This document shows positions 21,459 through 27,539 of a stretch of DNA of 27,539 bases, piece after piece (within the stretch, counting starts at the first letter, position 1; every line of letters begins with the position of its first letter). The DNA is taken from assembly GCA_905220665.1 (NCBI GenBank), contig CAJNAR010000089.1:1-27539 (forward strand). The letters run 5' to 3'. The translations under genes were made by a program, and so were the position numbers. The notes under the pieces were generated by a model. It was not told the origin of the DNA and ran no database searches. It saw nothing but the letters and a program-made list of their open reading frames with translations. Source of the stretch: Albugo candida. Its lineage: Eukaryota; Oomycota; Peronosporomycetes; Albuginales; Albuginaceae.

Positions 21459-21528
21459 ACAGCTCTCACTCGAACCGAGACTGACCATATTATAGTCGAG
21501 AATAGTTTTTATACTTGAGAACGTTTTT

Positions 21529-22051
21529 GTAGACAATTACTATCGTTGATCGAAACACATGACCAAGTTTAGTCTGGTGACCTAGCTGAACGGGAACCAC
21601 TTTTCTCTCAGTTCTATCAAGCTGGTCTGAGTTCGTTCAAAGCAAAGAAATCTTTAACATGGTTTCTATTGACACAAACAATATATGAAAAAACTGCTGT
21701 TCTTGCCTAGCTCCGAATGTCCACTTTTATGGTTTCCAACGCACATTGTATGCTGCTATTGACAAGAGCGAATAATGAATTTGGATTATCGCATACGATT
21801 CAACTAACAAAAAGCGCGAATACGCACAAGTAAAATGTATTCTCGCATCATTTACTATGAGATGAAAGAACTGTATCAGTTACACTTCGCCTTTCTCAAA
21901 AATATTTTGTGGTCTGTTCGCATTCGTCGAGGCAGATTACCTACCGTTAAAATCATAACAACAATGCGTCTCCAACCTTGAACAGCTCTCACTCGAACCG
22001 AGACTGACCATATTATAGTCGAGAATAGTTTTTATACTTGAGAACGTTTTT
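21529..22051 (+). repeat. Monomer 42, type B (523)
   Basis: The head is gtgacc/gaacggg and the allele is B. It is tetramer copy 1, position 1, and the counterpart of monomer 46. Confidence 0.96.
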
Positions 22052-22574
22052 GTAGACAATTACTATCGTTGATCGAAACACATGACCAAGTTTAGTCTGG
22101 TGACCTAGCTGAAGTGGAACCACTTTTATCTCAGTTTTATCAAGCTGGTCTGAGTACGTCTAATTCAAACAAATCTTTTGCAGAATTTTCCTTGACACAA
22201 ACAATATATGAAAAAACTGCTGTTCTGGCCTAGCTCCGAATGTCCACTTTTATGGTTTCCAACGCACATTGTATGCTGCTATTGACAAGAGCGAATAATG
22301 AATTTGGATTATCGCATACGATTCAACTAACAAAAAGCGCGAATACGCACAAGTAAAATGTATTCTCGCATCATTTACTATGAGATGAAAGAACTGTATC
22401 AGTTACACTTCGCCTTTCTCAAAAATATTTTGTGGTCTGTTCGCATTCGTCGAGGCAGATTACCTACCGTTAAAATCATAACAACAATGCGTCTCCAGCC
22501 TTGAACAGCTCTCACTCGAACCGAGACTGACCATATTATAGTCGAGAATAGTTTTTATACTTGAGAACGTTTTT
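22052..22574 (+). repeat. Monomer 43, type D (523)
   Basis: The head is gtgacc/gaagtgg with ttttatctcag. The allele is D, with gttctggcc and tctccagcc. It is tetramer 1, position 2. Confidence 0.96.
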
Positions 22575-23097
22575 GTAGACAATTACTATCGTTGATCGAA
22601 ACACATGACCAAGTTTAGTCTGGTTACCTAGCTGAACAGGAACCACTTTTCTCTCAGTTCTATCAAGCTGGTCTGAGTTCGTTCAAAGCAAAGAAATCTT
22701 TAACATGGTTTCTATTGACACAAACAATATATGAAAAAACTGCTGTTCTTGCCTAGCTCCGAATGTCCACTTTTATGGTTTCCAACGGACATTGTATGCT
22801 GCTATTGACAAGAGCGAATAATGAATTTGGATTATCGCATACGATTCAACTAACAAAAAGCGCGAATACGCACAAGTAAAATGTATTCTCGCATCATTTA
22901 CTATGAGATGAAAGAACTGTATCAGTAACACTTCGCCTTTCTCAAAAATATTTTGTGGTCTGTTCGCATTCGTCGAGGCAGATTACCTACCGTTAAAATC
23001 ATAACAACAATGCGTCTCCAACCTTGAACAGCTCTCACTCGAACCGAGACTGACCATATTATAGTCGAGAATAGTTTTTATACTTGAGAACGTTTTT
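22575..23097 (+). repeat. Monomer 44, type B (523)
   Basis: The head is gttacc/gaacagg and the allele is B, with caacggacattg. cagtaacac places TAA at 22926-22928 in the recurrent ORF. It is tetramer 1, position 3. Confidence 0.96.
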
Positions 23098-23619
23098 GTA
23101 GACAATTACTATCGTTGATCGAAACACATGACCAAGTTTAGTCTGGTTACCTAGCTGAACAGGAACCACTTTTCTCTCAGTTCTATCAAGCTGGTCTGAG
23201 TTCGTTCAAAGCAAAGAAATCTTTAACATGGTTTCTATTGACACAAACAATATATGAAAAACTGCTGTTCTTGCCTAGCTCCGAATGTCCACTTTTATGG
23301 TTTCCAACGCACATTGTATGCTGCTATTGACAAGAGCGAATAATGAATTTGGATTATCGCATACGATTCAACTAACAAAAAGCGCGAATACGCACAAGTA
23401 AAATGTATTCTCGCATCATTTACTATGAGATGAAAGAACTGTATCAGTTACACTTCGCCTTTCTCAAAAATATTTTGTGGTCTGTTCGCATTCGTCGAGG
23501 CAGATTACCTACCGTTAAAATCATAACAACAATGCGTCTCCAACCTTGAACAGCTCTCACTCGAACCGAGACTGACCATATTATAGTCGAGAATAGTTTT
23601 TATACTTGAGAACGTTTTT
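23098..23619 (+). repeat. Monomer 45, type B (522)
   Basis: The head is gttacc/gaacagg and the allele is B. One A is missing in gaaaaactg. It is tetramer 1, position 4. Confidence 0.96.
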
Positions 23620-24142
23620 GTAGACAATTACTATCGTTGATCGAAACACATGACCAAGTTTAGTCTGGTGACCTAGCTGAACGGGAACCACTTTTCTCTC
23701 AGTTCTATCAAGCTGGTCTGAGTTCGTTCAAAGCAAAGAAATCTTTAACATGGTTTCTATTGACACAAACAATATATGAAAAAACTGCTGTTCTTGCCTA
23801 GCTCCGAATGTCCACTTTTATGGTTTCCAACGCACATTGTATGCTGCTATTGACAAGAGCGAATAATGAATTTGGATTATCGCATACGATTCAACTAACA
23901 AAAAGCGCGAATACGCACAAGTAAAATGTATTCTCGCATCATTTACTATGAGATGAAAGAACTGTATCAGTTACACTTCGCCTTTCTCAAAAATATTTTG
24001 TGGTCTGTTCGCATTCGTCGAGGCAGATTACCTACCGTTAAAATCATAACAACAATGCGTCTCCAACCTTGAACAGCTCTCACTCGAACCGAGACTGACC
24101 ATATTATAGTCGAGAATAGTTTTTATACTTGAGAACGTTTTT
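23620..24142 (+). repeat. Monomer 46, type B (523)
   Basis: The head is gtgacc/gaacggg and the allele is B. It is tetramer copy 2, position 1. Confidence 0.96.
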
Positions 24143-24665
24143 GTAGACAATTACTATCGTTGATCGAAACACATGACCAAGTTTAGTCTGGTGACCTAGC
24201 TGAAGTGGAACCACTTTTCTCTCAGTTTTATCAAGCTGGTCTGAGTACGTCTAATTCAAACAAATCTTTTGCAGAATTTTCCTTGACACAAACGAGATAT
24301 GAAAAAACTACTGTTCTGGCCTAGCTCCGAATGTCCACTTTTATGGTTTCCAACGCACATTGTATGCTGCTATTGACAAGAGCGAATAATGAATTTGGAT
24401 TATCGCATACGATTCAACTAACAAAAAGCGCGAATACGCACAAGTAAAATGTATTCTCGCATCATTTACTATGAGATGAAAGAACTGTATCAGTTACACT
24501 TCGCCTTTCTCAAAAATATTTTGTGGTCTGTTCGCATTCGTCGAGGCAGATTACCTACCGTTAAAATCATAACAACAATGCGTCTCCAACCTTGAACAGC
24601 TCTCACTCCAACCGAGACTGACCATATTATAGTCGAGTATAGTTTTTATACTTGAGAACGTTTTT
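24143..24665 (+). repeat. Monomer 47, type D/A recombinant (523)
   Basis: The head is gtgacc/gaagtgg. The allele is D, but its end is A-like (acgagatatg, actactgttctgg). Private changes are cactccaacc and gtcgagtatag. It is tetramer 2, position 2. Confidence 0.96.
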
Positions 24666-25188
24666 GTAGACAATTACTATCGTTGATCGAAACACATGAC
24701 CAAGTTTAGTCTGGTTACCTAGCTGAACAGGAACCACTTTTCTCTCAGTTCTATCAAGCTGGTCTGAGTTCGTTCAAAGCAAAGAAATCTTTAACATGGT
24801 TTCTATTGACACAAACAATATATGAAAAAACTGCTGTTCTTGCCTAGCTCCGAATGTCCACTTTTATGGTTTCCAACGGACATTGTATGCTGCTATTGAC
24901 AAGAGCGAATAATGAATTTGGATTATCGCATACGATTCAACTAACAAAAAGCGCGAATACGCACAAGTAAAATGTATTCTCGCATCATTTACTATGAGAT
25001 GAAAGAACTGTATCAGTTACACTTCGCCTTTCTCAAAAATATTTTGTGGTCTGTTCGCATTCGTCGAGGCAGATTACCTACCGTTAAAATCATAACAACA
25101 ATGCGTCTCCAACCTTGAACAGCTCTCACTCGAACCGAGACTGACCATATTATAGTCGAGAATAGTTTTTATACTTGAGAACGTTTTT
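24666..25188 (+). repeat. Monomer 48, type B (523)
   Basis: The head is gttacc/gaacagg and the allele is B, with caacggacattg as in monomer 44 but an intact cagttacac. It is tetramer 2, position 3. Confidence 0.96.
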
Positions 25189-25648
25189 GTAGACAATTAC
25201 TATCGTTGATCGAAACACATGACCAAGTTTAGTCTGGTTACCTAGCTGAACAGGAACCACTTTTCTCTCAGTTCTATCAAGCTGGTCTGAGTTCGTTCAA
25301 AGCAAAGAAATAATGAACACAAACAATATATGAAAAAACTGCTGTTCTTGCCTAGCTCCGCACTTTTATGGTTTCCAACGCATTGTATGCAACAAGAGCG
25401 AATAAAATTTGCGCGAATACGCACAAGTAAAATGTATTCTCGCATCATTTACTATGAGATGAAAGAACTGTATCAGTTACACTTCGCCTTTCTCAAAAAT
25501 ATTTTGTGGTCTGTTCGCATTCGTCGAGGCAGATTACCTACCGTTAAAATCATAACAACAATGCGTCTCCAACCTTGAACAGCTCTCACTCGAACCGAGA
25601 CTGACCATATTATAGTCGAGAATAGTTTTTATACTTGAGAACGTTTTT
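25189..25648 (+). repeat. Monomer 49, type B with six clustered deletions (460)
   Basis: The head is gttacc/gaacagg. Against the reference it lacks about 15 bases in the allele segment, 6 at ctccg/cactt, 2 at acgcattg, about 7 before acaagagcg, 2 in aataaaattt and 31 before gcgcgaatacg. These sum to 63. The first 120 and last 240 bases look normal. No other monomer has more than a few missing bases. It is tetramer 2, position 4. Confidence 0.95.
25330..25578 (+). other. 82-codon fused frame in deleted monomer 49
   Basis: Deletions in this monomer remove the TGA and TAA that normally separate the 25- and 48-codon frames. They cut exactly 48 bases between the two starts, so one frame runs from MKKLLFLPSS through ARIRTSKMYSRIIYYEMKEL to MRLQP. 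It is the longest open frame in the window. It has no recognisable domain. It could be a chance by-product of deletions, a sequencing or assembly fault, or a real new frame. Confidence 0.35.
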
Positions 25649-26171
25649 GTAGACAATTACTATCGTTGATCGAAACACATGACCAAGTTTAGTCTGGTTA
25701 CCTAGCTGAACGGGAACCACTTTTCTCTCAGTTCTATCAAGCTGGTCTGAGTACGTCTAATTCAAACAAATCTTTAACATGGTTTTCATTGACACAAACA
25801 ATATATGAAAAAACTGCTGTTCTGGCCTAGCTCCGAATGTCCACTTTTATGGTTTCCAACGCACATTGTATGCTGCTATTGACAAGAGCGAATAATGAAT
25901 TTGGATTATCGCATACGATTCAACTAACAAAAAGCGCGAATACGCACAAGTAAAATGTATTCTCGCATCATTTACTATGAGATGAAAGAACTGTATCAGT
26001 TACACTTCGCCTTTCTCAAAAATATTTTGTGGTCTGTTCGCATTCGTCGAGGCAGATTACCTACCGTTAAAATCATAACAACAATGCGTCTCCAACCTTG
26101 AACAGCTCTCACTCGAACCGAGACTGACCATATTATAGTCGAGAATAGTTTTTATACTTGAGAACGTTTTT
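25649..26171 (+). repeat. Monomer 50, type C with B-like head (523)
   Basis: The head is gttacc/gaacggg with ttctatcaag, as in B, followed by allele C and gttctggcc. The crossover lies between about 25745 and 25752. Confidence 0.96.
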
Positions 26172-26693
26172 GTAGACAATTACTATCGTTGATCGAAACA
26201 CATGACCAAGTTTAGTCTGGTTACCTAGCTGAAGGGGAACCACTTTTCTCTCAGTTTTATCAAGCTGGTCTGAGTACGTCTAATTCAAACAAATCTTTTG
26301 CAGAATTTTCCTTGACACAAACAATATATGAAAAAACTGCTGTTCTTGCCTAGCTCCGAATGTCCACTTTTATGGTTTCAACGCACATTGTATGCTGCTA
26401 TTGACAAGAGCGAATAATGAATTTGGATTATCGCATACGATTCAACTAACAAAAAGCGCGAATACGCACAAGTAAAATGTATTCTCGCATCATTTACTAT
26501 GAGATGAAAGAACTGTATCAGTTACACTTCGCCTTTCTCAAAAATATTTTGTGGTCTGTTCGCATTCGTCGAGGCAGATTACCTACCGTTAAAATCATAA
26601 CAACAATGCGTCTCCAACCTTGAACAGCTCTCACTCGAACCGAGACTGACCATATTATAGTCGAGAATAGTTTTTATACTTGAGAACGTTTTT
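26172..26693 (+). repeat. Monomer 51, type D (522)
   Basis: The head is gttacc/gaagggg and the allele is D, with gttcttgcc. The gtttcaacg deletion appears here outside any A-B-C trimer. Confidence 0.96.
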
Positions 26694-27215
26694 GTAGACA
26701 ATTACTATCGTTGATCGAAACACATGACCAAGTTTAGTCTGGTTACCTAGCTGAAGGGAACCACTTTTCTCTCAGTTCTATCAAGCTGGTCTGAGTTCGT
26801 TCAAAGCAAAGAAATCTTTAACATGGTTTCTATTGACACAAACAATATATGAAAAAACTGCTGTTCTTGCCTAGCTCCGAATGTCCACTTTTATGGTTTC
26901 CAACGCACATTGTATGCTGCTATTGACAAGAGCGAATAATGAATTTGGATTATCGCATACGATTCAACTAACAAAAAGCGCGAATACGCACAAGTAAAAT
27001 GTATTCTCGCATCATTTACTATGAGATGAAAGAACTGTATCAGTTACACTTCGCCTTTCTCAAAAATATTTTGTGGTCTGTTCGCATTCGTCGAGGCAGA
27101 TTACCTACCGTTAAAATCATAACAACAATGCGTCTCCAACCTTGAACAGCTCTCACTCGAACCGAGACTGACCATATTATAGTCGAGAATAGTTTTTATA
27201 CTTGAGAACGTTTTT
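26694..27215 (+). repeat. Monomer 52, type B (522)
   Basis: The head is gttacc/gaaggg with one G fewer (gaagggaacc), and the allele is B. Confidence 0.96.
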
Positions 27216-27539
27216 GTAGACAATTACTATCGTTGATCGAAACACATGACCAAGTTTAGTCTGGTGACCTAGCTGAAGGGAACCACTTTTATCTCAGTTT
27301 TATCAAGCTGGTCTGAGTACGTCTAATTCAAACAAATCTTTTGCAGAATTTTCCTTGACACAAACGAGATATGAAAAAACTACTGTTCTGGCCTAGCTCC
27401 GAATGTCCACTTTTATGGTTTCCAACGGACATTGTATGCTGCTATTGACAAGAGCGAATAATGAATTTGGATTATCGCATACGATTCAACTAACAAAAAG
27501 CGCGAATACGCACAAGTAAAATGTATTCTCGCATCATTT
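27216..27539 (+). repeat. Monomer 53, partial, type D/A recombinant
   Basis: The head is gtgacc/gaagggaacc with ttttatctcag. The allele is D with an A-like end (acgagatatg, actactg), plus caacggacattg. It is cut by the window edge after the first 18 bases of the recurrent ORF. Confidence 0.95.

Larger units (their letters stand above)
21006..21528 (+). repeat. Monomer 41, type B, reference copy (523)
   Basis: The head is gttacc/gaacggg and the allele is B, with no private change that I see. It is used here as the reference for m-numbering: allele segment 21109-21164, short frames 21162-21239 and 21312-21458. About 38% GC and roughly 23 CpG were counted by eye. Confidence 0.96.
21529..23619 (+). 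repeat. Higher-order repeat, tetramer copy 1 (2091 bases)
   Basis: The order is B(gtgacc/gaacggg), D(gtgacc/gaagtgg), B(gaacagg, ggacattg), B(gaacagg). It is recognised from the matching series of rare markers in monomers 46-49. Confidence 0.8.
23620..25648 (+). repeat. Higher-order repeat, tetramer copy 2 (2029 bases)
   Basis: The series of four is the same as copy 1. It is shortened by the 63-base loss in its last monomer and differs by the A-like end of its D allele and the restored cagttacac. It has diverged more from its partner than the two heptamers have, suggesting an older duplication or further exchange. Confidence 0.78.
1..27539 (+). repeat. Satellite array, 523-base monomer, about 52.8 copies
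   Basis: The 12-base start gtagacaattac (gtagaccattac in one copy) recurs 53 times from position 99 to 27216. Spacing is 523 bases in most cases, with 522, 518 and 460 as exceptions. Every copy is in the same orientation, and neighbours join without spacers or target-site duplications. Most pairs of monomers look nearly identical outside a few variable blocks, while the E and A* copies are clearly diverged. The array runs off both window edges, so its full length is unknown. This is typical of eukaryotic satellite DNA (centromeric, heterochromatic or subtelomeric). A repetitive rDNA spacer or other intergenic array cannot be excluded, because no flank is visible. I do not recognise the monomer as a named satellite. 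Confidence 0.98.

Noticed and set aside
21006..21528. Hammerhead ribozyme, as known in some animal satellites of about 500 bases
   Set aside because: I found no CTGANGA core followed by GAAA on the plus strand, and no TCNTCAG on the plus strand that would give one on the minus strand.
25242..25448. Minus-strand open frame of 68 codons
   Set aside because: It is created by the deletions in monomer 49 and absent elsewhere.
25189..25648. Monomer 49 as a new gene start
   Set aside because: The fused frame depends wholly on the deletions and has no promoter or domain support. It is kept as a finding about the deletions.
1..27539. CRISPR array or bacterial repeat system
   Set aside because: Repeats are 523 bases and abut directly with no unique spacers, leader or cas gene.
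1..27539. Tandem transposon or helitron-derived array
   Set aside because: No transposase, reverse transcriptase, terminal inverted repeats, poly-A tail or target-site duplications are visible. An origin from an old element cannot be tested from this window.

Overview
The whole window is one uninterrupted head-to-tail satellite DNA array. I see no conventional gene, tRNA, rRNA, CRISPR array, transposon or unique flank. Phased on the invariant start gtagacaattac, it holds 52 complete monomers numbered 1-52, plus a 98-base fragment at the left edge (monomer 0) and a 324-base fragment at the right edge (monomer 53). The usual monomer is 523 bases. Ten are 522, one is 518 and one is 460. All lie in the same orientation with no spacer between copies. 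This layout fits eukaryotic satellite DNA, either centromeric/heterochromatic or an intergenic repeat. The species cannot be told from the sequence. One monomer counted by eye is about 38% GC, with about 23 CpG, which is not depleted. That argues mildly against a heavily CpG-methylated genome and fits an invertebrate, fungus or protist better than a vertebrate.

Legend for the monomer entries; m-numbers are positions within a monomer. Head marker (m46-70): ctagttacc+gaacgggcacc, gttacc+gaacagg, gttacc+gaagggg, gtgagc+gaagggg, or gtgacc+gaacggg/gaagtgg/gaagtag. Allele segment (m104-159): four haplotypes of equal length. A contains ttttgcataattatc, B contains ttcgttcaaagc and ggtttctattg, C contains gtctaattcaaac and ggttttcattg, D contains ttttgcagaattttcc. 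Middle (m160-306) and ORF stretch (m307-453): usually near-constant, but replaced by a second, diverged haplotype in the A* and E monomers. Tail (m454-523): near-constant.

Layout. From 1 to about 16304 the array is built from A-B-C trimers (1568 bases). These are nested in a seven-monomer higher-order repeat of 3659 bases present twice (8464-12122 and 12123-15781). A diverged E monomer followed by A*-B-C appears at the left edge and again at 6373-8463, exactly 6796 bases apart. From about 16305 to the end, complete A monomers are absent. B monomers dominate, with C or D copies interspersed, and a four-monomer repeat of 2091 bases (21529-23619) recurs at 23620-25648. A third E monomer lies at 17874-18391. 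Monomer 49 (25189-25648) is the only grossly altered copy, with six small deletions totalling 63 bases.

Each monomer carries short open frames (25 and 48 codons in the common form, up to 68 or 82 in variants). Their substitution pattern does not look clearly protein-coding, so I treat them as incidental unless transcription or translation is shown. The main biology visible is concerted evolution: blocks with near-identical copies, patchwork monomers that look like gene-conversion products, and two neighbouring domains homogenised under different higher-order periods.
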